DNA of 64,000 nt from Acinetobacter vivianii. Lineage in GTDB: Bacteria; Pseudomonadota; Gammaproteobacteria; Pseudomonadales; Moraxellaceae. Under the pieces are notes generated by a model that was not told where the DNA came from, ran no database searches, and saw nothing but the letters and a program-made list of their open reading frames with translations. Positions within the stretch are counted from its first letter, which is position 1. Each line of letters starts with the position of its first letter. Positions 9,153 through 18,473 of this stretch are shown one piece after another. A program made the translations under genes and the position numbers. The DNA is taken from assembly GCF_014635885.1 (NCBI RefSeq), contig NZ_BMDR01000001.1, positions 1-64,000 of the forward strand, written 5' to 3'.

Positions 9153-10583
9153 TTAACGCATTTTTGCCAAGAAACGGCCTAAGCGATTGATGGCTTCCCG
9201 AAGCTCATTTTCCGCAGGCAGGAACACCACACGGAAATGATCTGGCGTTGGCCAGTTAAAGCCTGTGCCTTGTACCAATAATACTTTTTCCGCTTTTAAC
9301 AGATCCAGCATCAGTTTTTCATCATCTTCAATTGGATAAACTGCTGGATCAAGTTTAGGGAAGCAGTACATTGCGCCATCAGGTTTGACACAACTAAGAC
9401 CGGGGATTTCATTCAGCATTTCCCAAGCAATATTACGCTGTTCGTATAAACGACCACCTGGGCGAATCAAATCGTTAATTGATTGATATCCACCTAATGC
9501 AGTTTGAATCGCATATTGAGCTTGGTGGTTGGCACATAAACGCATTGAAGCAAGCATATCCAAGCCTTCGATATAGTCTGCTGCACGTGCTTTGTTACCT
9601 GTAATCGCCATCCATCCTGCACGATAACCTGCAATACGATAAGCTTTTGATAAACCGTTGAAGGAAATACACAGTTGATCGCCAGCCAATGCAGCTACAG
9701 CCACATGCTCGATGCCGTCATAAACGATTTTGTCGTAGATTTCATCTGCAAATAAAATCAGGTCATGCTTTTTCGCCAATGCAACAATTTGCTCTAACAC
9801 ATGACGTGGATAGACTGAACCTGTCGGGTTGTTTGGATTGATAATGACAATACCACGGGTGTTTGGCGTGATTTTGCTTTCAATATCCGCAATATCGGGA
9901 TACCAGTAGTTTTCAGAATCACATTTATAATGCACTGCGCTACCGCCAGACAGATTTACCGCTGCCGTCCATAAAGGATAGTCAGGCATTGGCACCAGCA
10001 TTTCATCGCCATCATCCAGCAAGCCTTGCATTGCCATAACAATAAGTTCAGACACGCCGTTGCCCACATACACATCATTGACGTGCATATCAAAAACGCC
10101 TTTCTGCTGGTAGTACTGGCAGATCGCTTTACGTGCAGGGAAAATACCCTTTGAGTCGGTATAGCCAATTGCGTTCGGCAAGTTTAAAGCCACGTCATTA
10201 ATAATTTCTTGTGGGGCTTCAAAACCAAAAGGTGCAGGGTTGCCGATATTCAGCTTGATAATCTTGTGTCCTTGCTCCTCCATTTCATTGGCGGCGCGCA
10301 GTACAGGTCCACGGATGTCGTAACAAACATGCTCAAGCTTAGATGATTTTTTAATTTCTCGGCTTGATTGATGAGACTGGGGAACAACAGTACTTTTAGA
10401 CATAGCAGGATTCACTTTTGCATATCGGTATAAATAACTTTTAAAGGTTTCAACTGTTACCAGATTCAGGTCGTGCTGATCTCTCAGTAATTCAACAATT
10501 TTTTCGTGGGTAAAACCTGATTGTTGATATTGTCTGATGGTTGGTAATAAGTTTTGAAACACCACACTTTTTTTCTGAGACAT
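9153..10583 (-). CDS. AlaA-type alanine aminotransferase with N-terminal helical extension
   Basis: From about residue 75 to the end (476 total) the protein matches the PLP-dependent class I aminotransferase AlaA, which transfers an amino group from glutamate to pyruvate. Landmarks are KLNIGNPAPFGF, the GNGVSELI region, INPNNPTG (substrate and PLP contact), FADEIYDKI, SFNGLSKAYR with the PLP lysine about 312, and LCANHQAQYAIQTALGGYQS. The first 70 residues are extra. They form a predicted helical unit (IRQYQQSGFTHEKIVELL, then TVETFKSYLYRYAK) that resembles small helix-turn-helix modules, joined by a Ser/Gln-rich linker. The start at 10583 has AGGA seven bases upstream; a later Met at the linker has no ribosome site. 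E. coli AlaA is about 405 residues and lacks this part. Confidence 0.85.
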   Translation of the reverse strand: MSQKKSVVFQNLLPTIRQYQQSGFTHEKIVELLRDQHDLNLVTVETFKSYLYRYAKVNPAMSKSTVVPQSHQSSREIKKSSKLEHVCYDIRGPVLRAANEMEEQGHKIIKLNIGNPAPFGFEAPQEIINDVALNLPNAIGYTDSKGIFPARKAICQYYQQKGVFDMHVNDVYVGNGVSELIVMAMQGLLDDGDEMLVPMPDYPLWTAAVNLSGGSAVHYKCDSENYWYPDIADIESKITPNTRGIVIINPNNPTGSVYPRHVLEQIVALAKKHDLILFADEIYDKIVYDGIEHVAVAALAGDQLCISFNGLSKAYRIAGYRAGWMAITGNKARAADYIEGLDMLASMRLCANHQAQYAIQTALGGYQSINDLIRPGGRLYEQRNIAWEMLNEIPGLSCVKPDGAMYCFPKLDPAVYPIEDDEKLMLDLLKAEKVLLVQGTGFNWPTPDHFRVVFLPAENELREAINRLGRFLAKMR

Positions 10584-10823
10584 TTTTTGTCCTATACAAC
10601 CGTGCGGAACAAGAATATCACTATATTTGCTCACGCAAAAGACAATATTGTTAAAATTTGCTTACTTTGAATATTTAATTTGCTTTCTTTTTGCTATTTT
10701 TGGTTTAGATGCTTAAACTTCAATAAATTATACGATCTGAGACTAGAGTTTTTTTTGCGAATGGCGTAAATATAAAATCTGATCATCATGATATTTTTAA
10801 CATCAGAATAAAAGGTGCAGGTT

Positions 10824-11243
10824 ATGGGAAAAGTGAATAAAACAGACCGAGAATGGCAACGAGAGTTATCCGCAGAAGAATATCGCATTACCCGTCAGAA
10901 AGGCACAGAACCCGCATTTACAGGACAATATTGGAATAATAAGCAACATGGTACTTATGTTTGTCGTTGTTGTGGTGCGGAATTATTTTCTTCCGATACA
11001 AAATACGATAGCGGGTGTGGTTGGCCGAGCTTCTTTAAACCGATTGATAGTGTTGCAATAGAAGAACATGAAGATTTATCGCATGGTATGGTCAGAACAG
11101 AAATTGTCTGCCATGATTGCGATGCACATTTGGGCCATGTGTTTGAGGATGGTCCACAGCCGACAGGACTGCGTTATTGCGTGAATTCGGCATCATTACA
11201 ACTTAAAACAGATGAGAAGAATGACGAGGAAACTTATCCATGA
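10824..11243 (+). CDS. msrB: peptide methionine-(R)-S-oxide reductase
   Basis: A 139-residue enzyme that reduces the R form of methionine sulfoxide in oxidised proteins. It has the zinc-binding pairs CRCC and CHDC, the substrate motif GCGWPSF, and the catalytic Cys in RYCVNSASL near residue 120. The ATG at 10824 follows AAGGTG; a GTG nine bases earlier is possible. The last four bases overlap the start of the peroxidase gene (ATGA), so the two oxidative-stress enzymes are almost certainly cotranslated. It is divergent from the alaA-like gene. Confidence 0.93.
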   Translation: MGKVNKTDREWQRELSAEEYRITRQKGTEPAFTGQYWNNKQHGTYVCRCCGAELFSSDTKYDSGCGWPSFFKPIDSVAIEEHEDLSHGMVRTEIVCHDCDAHLGHVFEDGPQPTGLRYCVNSASLQLKTDEKNDEETYP

Positions 11244-11728
11244 GTAACATTTATCAGTTTGAAGCTGAGTTGTTAGAGGGAGAAACAAAAGCGCTCGCTG
11301 ATTATAAAGGCAAGGTCATGCTGATTGTAAATACTGCAAGTAAGTGTGGTTTTACCCCGCAGTTTGCTGGATTAGAAAAACTTTATGAAAAATATAAATC
11401 TCAGGGACTTGAAGTATTAGGATTTCCATGCAATCAATTTGGAGGACAGGATCCAGGCACCAATAAAGAAATCGGAACCTTTTGCCAGCGTAATTATGGC
11501 GTCAGTTTCCCCATGTTTGCCAAGGTCGATGTGAAAGGGCCTGAAGCACATGTGATTTTCCGTTATTTAACCCGTGAAGCGAAAGGGCTTTTAGGTAGTC
11601 GGAATATCAAATGGAATTTTACGAAATTTTTAGTTGGTCGTCATGGTGAAGTGCTAGAGCGTTATGCGCCAACAACTAAGCCAGAAGCCTTAGAAGCCGA
11701 TATTGAAAAAGCTTTAGCCCAGAAATAA
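11240..11728 (+). CDS. glutathione peroxidase family protein
   Basis: A 162-residue thiol peroxidase of the glutathione/thioredoxin-dependent family (BtuE/Gpo type), probably reducing lipid or organic hydroperoxides. The catalytic Cys is in [11 protein letters not shown] (about 36), with the accompanying [12 protein letters not shown] (Gln) and WNFTKFLV (Trp and Asn) motifs that complete the catalytic tetrad. It uses cysteine, not selenocysteine. The start codon lies inside the msrB stop overlap. The physiological electron donor cannot be read from the sequence. Confidence 0.9.
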   Translation: MSNIYQFEAELLEGETKALADYKGKVMLIVNTASKCGFTPQFAGLEKLYEKYKSQGLEVLGFPCNQFGGQDPGTNKEIGTFCQRNYGVSFPMFAKVDVKGPEAHVIFRYLTREAKGLLGSRNIKWNFTKFLVGRHGEVLERYAPTTKPEALEADIEKALAQK

Positions 11729-11755
11729 TACGTTTTGGCTTGGAGTTAAATCATT

Positions 11756-12595
11756 TTGAACTCCACCGTTGAGTTTTGGAATCATCCTGACATGCCGTAT
11801 GTTGAAACGCGTAGGGCATGTCAAAGTCGAATCTGTTATAAATCGCATAGTCATCCCACCTTTTCAATCGGCGCCGTAGATGCCGGGCAGAGCCATTTTT
11901 CCAGTTCTTTTGCTTCAGAGCAGCTGATTCAGGCGGGGAGCGTCGTAGTTATTCCTGCCCATGTTGAACATTCATGTAATCCTTTGCCTCAACAGGCTTG
12001 GAGTTACCAAATGATACATCTTGATGCAGCATGGCTTGCTGGACTGATCAATGAATTGCAACAGGAAATAGATTCGCACTTGGATTTAAACATCCCATAT
12101 TTGCCGCAACTCAAACCCATAATTCTCCATGATCTGGATATTTACGCCGCATTTACTGGATTAAATCAGGTGTTGTTTGATCCTCAGATTCCAAGATTAG
12201 AAAAAGAACAATACTTAATTAAGACTCTAACTGAAATGCTCATACCGAATTTTCATTGGGAAAATATTGGGGCGGCAGGTTATTTCCAGCCATATTTACC
12301 GCGCTTAATTGAATGTCTGAATAGCAGTATGGATGATTTGTCGCTACAACAACTTGCTGATGAATTACAGATGAGTCGTTATGCGTTAATTCGGCTCTTT
12401 AAGCATTATTTGGGTTTAACACCACATGCCTATCAATTAAATCAAAAGGTGAATCAGGCGCGTTTACGCTTGCGTCAGGGCTGTGATCTGGCTCAACTGG
12501 CGTATGAGTTGGAGTTTACCGACCAAAGCCATTTTCATCGGGTCTTTAAACAATATACGGGGGTCACCCCAAAACAATATTCTAAAAAATCTTAG
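11756..12595 (+). CDS. AraC-family transcriptional regulator
   Basis: 279 residues with a cupin-like N-terminal ligand domain (YKSHSHPTFSIGAVDAG, then VVIPAHVEHSCNP). The C-terminal double helix-turn-helix contains LQQLADELQMSRYALIRLFK and LAYELEFTDQSHFHRVFKQYTGVTPKQY, the AraC signature. The start appears to be TTG at 11756 with GGAG ten bases upstream; no ATG lies nearby in frame. A LysE-type exporter follows 72 bases downstream on the same strand, the common arrangement in which the regulator controls the exporter. The ligand is unknown. Confidence 0.85.
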   Translation: MNSTVEFWNHPDMPYVETRRACQSRICYKSHSHPTFSIGAVDAGQSHFSSSFASEQLIQAGSVVVIPAHVEHSCNPLPQQAWSYQMIHLDAAWLAGLINELQQEIDSHLDLNIPYLPQLKPIILHDLDIYAAFTGLNQVLFDPQIPRLEKEQYLIKTLTEMLIPNFHWENIGAAGYFQPYLPRLIECLNSSMDDLSLQQLADELQMSRYALIRLFKHYLGLTPHAYQLNQKVNQARLRLRQGCDLAQLAYELEFTDQSHFHRVFKQYTGVTPKQYSKKS

Positions 12596-12667
12596 CTCCC
12601 GCAATTTTATACAAGAATAAAGTTTTAAGCTTTTTTAAGCTGGCTCTCCTTCATTTGGAGAGAAGGT

Positions 12668-13291
12668 ATGGAGCTTTTTTTAACGATCGTGGTGACTCAT
12701 TTTATTGCTTTGCTGACGCCGGGTGCTGATTTCTTCTTAATTTTAAAAACACTGATGCAAAGCAAAATAAAGGCAGCGCAATTGACTTGTATGGGAATTG
12801 CATTAGGCAATGCCATCATTCTGCTGATGATTTATTGCAGTCTGTTTCTGTTGGGGCAGGTCAATACTGAAATACTGGTCGCGATGAAATGGTTAGGTGT
12901 CCTTTATTTTGCTTATCTGGCGATTCAATGTTTTGGTGCGGCGCGTTCAGCACAGATCATCCCTAACACCGAGCCGGAAGATGTTGTAGCGTTGCAAAAT
13001 AAGGCTCAATTTACGCACTTTTTACTGGGTTTAGGTTCAAGTCTACTCAATCCCAAAAACCTGATGTTTTATTCGGTCTTGGTGATTCTGGTTTATCCTC
13101 AATATAATTTTTTGCAAAACTTTTTGGTCTGCGTCTGGATGGTGGGCTTGGTGCTGATCTGGAATCTGGCGATGGTTAAATTGATGAACGCAACCATTTA
13201 TCTGTCATGGTTAAATCAGCATATTCATTATTTATATTATCTGGCGGGCAGTAGCTTTCTCTTTTTTATGCTGGTACTGATTTTATCTTGA
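12668..13291 (+). CDS. LysE/RhtB-family amino acid exporter
   Basis: A 207-residue inner-membrane protein with about six hydrophobic segments. It has the family N-terminal motif LLTPGADFFLILKT and a LLGLGSSLLNPKN segment typical of the RhtB/LysE superfamily. Members export amino acids such as threonine, homoserine, leucine or lysine. Substrate cannot be assigned. The start follows GGAGAGAAGG. It is probably cotranscribed with, or regulated by, the AraC protein encoded just before it, and it is followed by a terminator. Confidence 0.85.
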   Translation: MELFLTIVVTHFIALLTPGADFFLILKTLMQSKIKAAQLTCMGIALGNAIILLMIYCSLFLLGQVNTEILVAMKWLGVLYFAYLAIQCFGAARSAQIIPNTEPEDVVALQNKAQFTHFLLGLGSSLLNPKNLMFYSVLVILVYPQYNFLQNFLVCVWMVGLVLIWNLAMVKLMNATIYLSWLNQHIHYLYYLAGSSFLFFMLVLILS

Positions 13292-13295
13292 ATAT

Positions 13296-13326
13296 AAAAA
13301 AGACGATCAAATGACCGTCTTTTTCT
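13296..13326. terminator. bidirectional terminator between exporter and RND pump genes
   Basis: A stem of AAAGACG/CGTCTTT with extra pairing in the loop is flanked by A-rich and T-rich runs. It serves the convergent LysE-type gene and the efflux operon. Confidence 0.8.
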
Positions 13327-13340
13327 TTTTTACTTAAATG

Positions 13341-16300
13341 CTATTGGGATGGTTCAATAGGTTGAGGCTGGGTTTTCCTGAAACTGTGTATCTTGCGATT
13401 AATATCGTCAATAAAGGTATACACCACAGGAATCACCAGTAAGGACAAGAAGGTACTGGTAATCAAGCCTCCAATCACCGAGATCGCCATAGGCGCACGG
13501 AAGCTCGGATCTGTACCAATGCCTAAGGCGATTGGTAACATACCTGCACCCATTGCCAGCGTGGTCATGATGATCGGGCGTGCCCGTTTATGACAGGCAT
13601 CCAGCAAGGCATTGAAACGGGAGTAATGCTTCTCATCTCTAGCAATAATGGCGTAATCCACCAGTAGAATCGAGTTCTTGCTGGCAATCCCCATTAACAT
13701 AATCAGACCGATCAAGCTTGGCATCGAGAAACTGCTTTTCGCCAATAGTAGCATCACAAACGCACCACCAAGTGATAAAGGCAAGGCCACCAGAATGGTA
13801 ATCGGTTGCAGGAAATCTTTGAACAACAGCACCAGTACCACATAAATACACAATACGCCTGTTAGCATTGCCAAACCAAAGCTTGAGAACAGTTCCTGCA
13901 TGACTTCGGCATCACCAATATTGGTACGTTTCACCGTTGGAGGCAGATTCTTCATGGTTGGGAGCTGGTCAACTTTTGCGGCGATATCACCCAGCGGCTG
14001 GTTATTCAGCTCAATGGTAAAGTTGATATTACGTAGTCGGTTAAAGCGGTCAATTTGTGATGGGCCACTTTCAATGTTGACATCAGCAATGGTGCCTAAC
14101 ATGACGGGCCCATGACTGCCTTTGACCATTAAGCGCTTCATCAACTCCTGATCCTGACGTGCTGATAGCGGTAGTTTGATCACCACAGGAATCTGACGTT
14201 GTGACAGGTTTAACTTAGCCAGATTCTGGTCAAAATCACCTGCAGTCGCGATACGCAAAGTTTCTGCAATATCATAGGTGGTGACACCTAAATCAGCCGC
14301 TTTGGCAAAATCTGGACGAATCACCAATTCGGGACGAATCAAGGCGGCACTTGAGGTGATACTCCCCACATTTGGAACAGTTCGTAATTCTCGTTCAAGG
14401 CTACGTGCTGTCGCCATTAATGTATCGGGATCATCGCCAGAAAGTGCAATTTGATATTGGCTATTGTTGCCTGCAAGTCCGACTTGGATGCGCGCGCCAG
14501 GCAGTGGTGCCAGACGTTGACGCAATTGGTCTTCTATGTCTTGCAAGCTGGCACTACGATCAGAACGCTCCGTGGTTTGAATGGTTAAAGTGGCTTTACG
14601 GGGTTCACCTGATGCGCCACCAGAAAATGGATCTGTTCCCGCAGCACCGCCACCAATAGTGGTATAGATACTTTTAATTTCAGGATGGTCTTTAATCAGG
14701 TTACGTGCGTATTCAGCCGTTTTAAGCGTATCTCCAAATTGAGAACCGGGTGTTAATTCCAGACGAACCTGTGTTTGTCCTGTATCTGGTGGAGGCACAA
14801 ACCCAGTCGGTAATAAGGGAATCAACATGACCGAGGCAATAAAGAAAGCAATTGCGCCGCCTAAAGTGATCCAGCGGTGATTGAGACACCAAGTGACCAG
14901 ACGCATATAACCACGCATGACTTTGCCATCTTTGGCGCGATCTTTCGCTAAACGTGCTGTGCCTTGATCTGCCGCCGTTTTGGTATCAGAAGCATCGTCC
15001 TGTTGTTCGACTTTGCCGATCCAAGGCTTCAGGATATAAGCAGACATCATTGGGGTGAGTAAACGTGCAACCAAGAGGGAAGCAAAAATTGCCAATGCTG
15101 CCGTCCAGCCAAACTGAACAAAGAATTTTCCTGCAATCCCACTCATAAAGGCAGTCGGAAGGAATACGGCAATCAGGGTAAAGGTGGTCGCAATAACGGC
15201 CAGACCAATTTCATCTGCGGCTTCCATCGCGGCTTCATATGGTGTCTTGCCCATGCGCAGATGCCGTATGATATTTTCAATTTCAACAATGGCATCATCG
15301 ACCAGAATCCCCACCACCAGTGACATCGCCAGTAGCGTCACGGTATTGAGGGTAAAACCAAAGAAATACATGCCGATCATGGCGGGTAGGATGGACAACG
15401 GCAGGGCCGTTGCTGCAATAATCGTGGCACGCCAGTCGCGTAAGAATAACCACACCACCAAGATTGCCAGAATAGCGCCTTCATACAAGAGCGACATTGA
15501 GCCTTCGTAATTGTCGACTACAGGATTGACGAAGTTAAACGCTTCGGTGATCTTGATATCTGGATGTGCCGTTTTCAGTTTATCCAGTGCTTCAGTAACA
15601 CCTTTTTGCACATCAACTTCACTGGCCCCTTTACTACGGGTGATTTCAAAACCAATGACGGGTTGTCCATTTAACAATGCAGCCGAACGTCTTTCAGCAA
15701 TCCCATCCCGAATAGTGGCAACCTGATCCAGACGAATATGCCGACCATCACTTAACGCAATATCCATTGCACCAATTTCATCGGCTGTTTTGACCGTAGC
15801 AATGGTACGAATGGATTGTTCACTGCCACCTATTTTGGTTTGACCACCCGAGGCATCTTGCTGGATTAAGCGCAGTTGACGGGTTATGTCGGTCGCCGTT
15901 GCATTCAGTGCCAAGAGTTTTTCTGGATCAAGCTCAACATCAACCTGACGTGTGACACCACCCACACGTGCTACTGCACCCACACCTTTGACTTGGAGCA
16001 TGGCGCGGGCAATATCGTAATCCACAAACCAAGACAGTGCTTCTTCATCCATCTTAGGCGATTGGATGGTATAGGTCAGAATAGGTGAGCCAGACAGGTT
16101 AATCTTACTGACAATTGGATCTCGTAAATCAGCAGGTAAATCGGAACGGACTTGTGACACGGCATTACGCACGTCATCCACTGCTTCCTGCAAGGGTTTT
16201 TCCAGCTGGAACTCGGCAGTAACGGTGACAACACCATCCTGAATATTGGTGTACTGGTTTCTGAGTCCTTGCAAGGTAGCAATCGAGTTTTCGATCTTAC

Positions 16301-16493
16301 GTGCTACTTCGGTCTCAAGTTGTGGCGGCGCGGCACCCGGAAGGGCGGCGGTTACCGTCACCATGGGCAGTTCAATATCAGGGAACTGCTGGATCTTCAT
16401 CCATTTAAAGCATAACAATCCTGCCAATCCCAGCATGATAAATAACAGGATGCCAGGAATCGGATTTCGGATCGACCAAGCGGAGAAATTCAT
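13341..16493 (-). CDS. RND efflux transporter permease (HAE1 type)
   Basis: A 1050-residue inner-membrane proton antiporter of the AcrB/MexB superfamily. It has an N-terminal transmembrane helix, a first large periplasmic domain with the porter subdomain text AVARVGGVTRQVDVELDP, and the transmembrane-4 signature VVGILVDDAIVEIENI with the paired proton-relay aspartates. A second periplasmic loop follows, and the late motif MGIASKNSILLVDYA contains the conserved lysine. The start at 16493 is one base after the adaptor gene, so the two form an operon. No outer-membrane TolC-like gene is adjacent, so a shared channel is likely. Substrates cannot be predicted. It is not clearly one of the named Acinetobacter Ade pumps. 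Confidence 0.9.
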   Translation of the reverse strand: MNFSAWSIRNPIPGILLFIMLGLAGLLCFKWMKIQQFPDIELPMVTVTAALPGAAPPQLETEVARKIENSIATLQGLRNQYTNIQDGVVTVTAEFQLEKPLQEAVDDVRNAVSQVRSDLPADLRDPIVSKINLSGSPILTYTIQSPKMDEEALSWFVDYDIARAMLQVKGVGAVARVGGVTRQVDVELDPEKLLALNATATDITRQLRLIQQDASGGQTKIGGSEQSIRTIATVKTADEIGAMDIALSDGRHIRLDQVATIRDGIAERRSAALLNGQPVIGFEITRSKGASEVDVQKGVTEALDKLKTAHPDIKITEAFNFVNPVVDNYEGSMSLLYEGAILAILVVWLFLRDWRATIIAATALPLSILPAMIGMYFFGFTLNTVTLLAMSLVVGILVDDAIVEIENIIRHLRMGKTPYEAAMEAADEIGLAVIATTFTLIAVFLPTAFMSGIAGKFFVQFGWTAALAIFASLLVARLLTPMMSAYILKPWIGKVEQQDDASDTKTAADQGTARLAKDRAKDGKVMRGYMRLVTWCLNHRWITLGGAIAFFIASVMLIPLLPTGFVPPPDTGQTQVRLELTPGSQFGDTLKTAEYARNLIKDHPEIKSIYTTIGGGAAGTDPFSGGASGEPRKATLTIQTTERSDRSASLQDIEDQLRQRLAPLPGARIQVGLAGNNSQYQIALSGDDPDTLMATARSLERELRTVPNVGSITSSAALIRPELVIRPDFAKAADLGVTTYDIAETLRIATAGDFDQNLAKLNLSQRQIPVVIKLPLSARQDQELMKRLMVKGSHGPVMLGTIADVNIESGPSQIDRFNRLRNINFTIELNNQPLGDIAAKVDQLPTMKNLPPTVKRTNIGDAEVMQELFSSFGLAMLTGVLCIYVVLVLLFKDFLQPITILVALPLSLGGAFVMLLLAKSSFSMPSLIGLIMLMGIASKNSILLVDYAIIARDEKHYSRFNALLDACHKRARPIIMTTLAMGAGMLPIALGIGTDPSFRAPMAISVIGGLITSTFLSLLVIPVVYTFIDDINRKIHSFRKTQPQPIEPSQ

Positions 16494-16494
16494 C

Positions 16495-17685
16495 TTATTT
16501 CTCCTGTGTGGTCACGAGTTGTTTGGTGAGTGGTGTGTCTGGAATGTCTTTGGCAATACTGACAAGATCACCATCTGCCAAGAAACCTGTGCCTGAAGAC
16601 ACTACTTTGACATTCGGTGCTAAATCTAAAATTTCGACGCGATCGCCTAGACGTCGACCTACGTTGACTTTCTGTTGCGTTACACGATTTTTGTCATTGA
16701 CCGTAAATACATAAGAAAAACCATCGCGTAACAACAGCGCTGTTTGTGGAACGGTTAATGCGGGTTTTTGGCCTAGATCAAATTCACCTTTGACGAACAT
16801 CCCCATGCGTACAGCCTGCGTGGTTGGAATATCTACATACACCAGTCCATAACGGGTTTGAGGATCAATCACAGGTGCAATCATTCTCACTTTACCTGTT
16901 ACGGCGGGCTGGGCTGGATCAGGTGAAATGATGTGCGCGGTCATGCCTTGTTTGAGTTTATACAAATCAGCGGTGGTCACTTCTGCGCGCCATTCCAGTC
17001 GATGGTCACGAATCAGACGGAAAAGTTCCTGTCCAGTTTGCGCTAATGAACCTACCGTAGCAGTTCGTGCTGAAATGACACCATTGTCAGGCGAGACCAC
17101 TCTAGTTTGAGCTAAACGTAATTGATTGCTTTCAATCTGTGCTCTAGCTGCATCCAGCTTTGCTTGAGCAGTGGCTTGAGACGTTTGATATTGGGTGGCT
17201 TCCTGAGCTGAAATGGCGCCTGTGTTCTTGAGTTGCTGAATACGTTTGTTATTGGTGATGGCATCGGTAAGCACAGCTTGTGCTTCTGCATAACTGGCTT
17301 TCGCTGCTGCGAGATCGGCACGGATGGTTTCACTGTTAATTTCGGCTAAAACCTGACCGCGTCGCACCTCATCACCAACATTGACATTCACCCGAGTCAG
17401 ACGCTGGCCAGAGAGTTCACTACCAATCACCACTTCTTGCCATGCAGCAATATTGCCATTCGCCGTAAATGTCTGTTTCCAGTTTTGCTGTTGAGGAGAA
17501 ACCACGGTAACAGTCAGTGCCGCTTTCTGCGCGGTGGTATCAGCATTTTTTTGCTGTTTCGCAGCTGTTGTTTTCTTAGCAGTTCCAGTCTGCCAAACCA
17601 CGATTACAATAATTAAAAGTACAACAACGATTGCTAAAATGAGCCAACCCTTTTTCTTTATTTTCTTGGGAGTTTGAGAAGTCAT
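16495..17685 (-). CDS. RND efflux periplasmic adaptor subunit
   Basis: A 396-residue membrane-fusion protein of the HlyD/AcrA family that bridges the inner-membrane pump to an outer-membrane channel. It begins with a basic stretch and one hydrophobic segment (about residues 13-31) with no lipobox, so it is anchored by a transmembrane helix. The lipoyl half-motifs are around NVGDEVRRGQVLAEIN, followed by an alpha-helical hairpin rich in Ala, Gln and Thr (about 115-180) and beta-barrel domains. It is the first gene of the two-gene efflux operon. No dedicated regulator is adjacent; the nearest upstream gene is an Lrp-type regulator in the same direction. Confidence 0.88.
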   Translation of the reverse strand: MTSQTPKKIKKKGWLILAIVVVLLIIVIVVWQTGTAKKTTAAKQQKNADTTAQKAALTVTVVSPQQQNWKQTFTANGNIAAWQEVVIGSELSGQRLTRVNVNVGDEVRRGQVLAEINSETIRADLAAAKASYAEAQAVLTDAITNNKRIQQLKNTGAISAQEATQYQTSQATAQAKLDAARAQIESNQLRLAQTRVVSPDNGVISARTATVGSLAQTGQELFRLIRDHRLEWRAEVTTADLYKLKQGMTAHIISPDPAQPAVTGKVRMIAPVIDPQTRYGLVYVDIPTTQAVRMGMFVKGEFDLGQKPALTVPQTALLLRDGFSYVFTVNDKNRVTQQKVNVGRRLGDRVEILDLAPNVKVVSSGTGFLADGDLVSIAKDIPDTPLTKQLVTTQEK

Positions 17686-17868
17686 CTTTCCATAGTCATC
17701 AAGTTTTGATGGCTAAGTATAGACGAAGATTTCAACAGTAGGTCAAGATGCAATGGACAGATAAAAAAATTAATAAAGCTACCCATTTTGCTTACCTTTT
17801 ACCTAAGAAAATAAGTGACTTTATTCACATTGATACATTTTAGGTTGTCCCAAAATGATAATGCCTTT

Positions 17869-18321
17869 TTATAAAGGCAACAGTCGGTTGGTGACTACAT
17901 TTTTCATGACAATGGTCGAGGTCAGACGTTGTACATTTGGCAAGGCAGAGAGACTGTCATCATAGAGTTTCTGGAAACTTGCCAGATCTTTGGCAACGAC
18001 ATGCAGTAAATAATCAGGATTTCCGAATAAACGCTGCGCCTGAATCACATTGGCAATTTCAGTGACTTTTTCTTCAAAGCTGGAAAGGGCAGTTTTATCG
18101 CCATCTTTCAAGGTTACAAAGATAATCGCAGAGAAATTGAGACCGATTTTAGAGGCTTCTAGATCAGCGTGATAACCTTTGATCACGCCACTTTCTTCTA
18201 AAGCTTTGACGCGACGATGGCAAGGAGACAGGCTTAAGCCGATTCTTTCTGCCAGTTCAGTGATAGATAATCGTCCATTTGCCTGTAGTTCAGCAATAAT
18301 TTTCTTATCGATGCGATCCAA
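17869..18321 (-). CDS. Lrp/AsnC-family transcriptional regulator
   Basis: 150 residues with the N-terminal winged helix-turn-helix (MDRIDKKIIAELQANGR, then SITELAERIGLSLSPCHRRV) and a C-terminal RAM/ACT-like ligand domain with the loop GNPDYLLHVVAKD. Family members sense amino acids and assemble as octamers. The gene is divergent from a LysE-type exporter 152 bases away, the usual pairing for amino-acid-responsive export, and the shared intergenic region carries a palindrome. The downstream efflux operon in the same direction is less likely to be its target. Confidence 0.88.
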   Translation of the reverse strand: MDRIDKKIIAELQANGRLSITELAERIGLSLSPCHRRVKALEESGVIKGYHADLEASKIGLNFSAIIFVTLKDGDKTALSSFEEKVTEIANVIQAQRLFGNPDYLLHVVAKDLASFQKLYDDSLSALPNVQRLTSTIVMKNVVTNRLLPL

Positions 18322-18375
18322 TTGGAAGAATCTCCCTGTTGGCGTTAAATAAATAGAAGTATTTGGAATAACATT

Positions 18376-18424
18376 TTCACCATTAAAGCATATCCTTTCT
18401 CAACAATCTTCACCAAATGGTGAA
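18376..18424. promoter_or_regulatory. candidate operator in the Lrp/LysE divergent region
   Basis: TTCACCAAATGGTGAA at 18409-18424 is an inverted repeat with six-base arms. TTCACCA occurs again at 18376-18382, exactly 33 bases (about three helical turns) upstream. Such phased sites suit a multimeric Lrp-type protein. Binding is inferred only. Confidence 0.4.
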
Positions 18425-18473
18425 AAAGAAAGCTATTAAGAATAGCGTTGCTGATGCAGGAAGGGCTTGGCTT

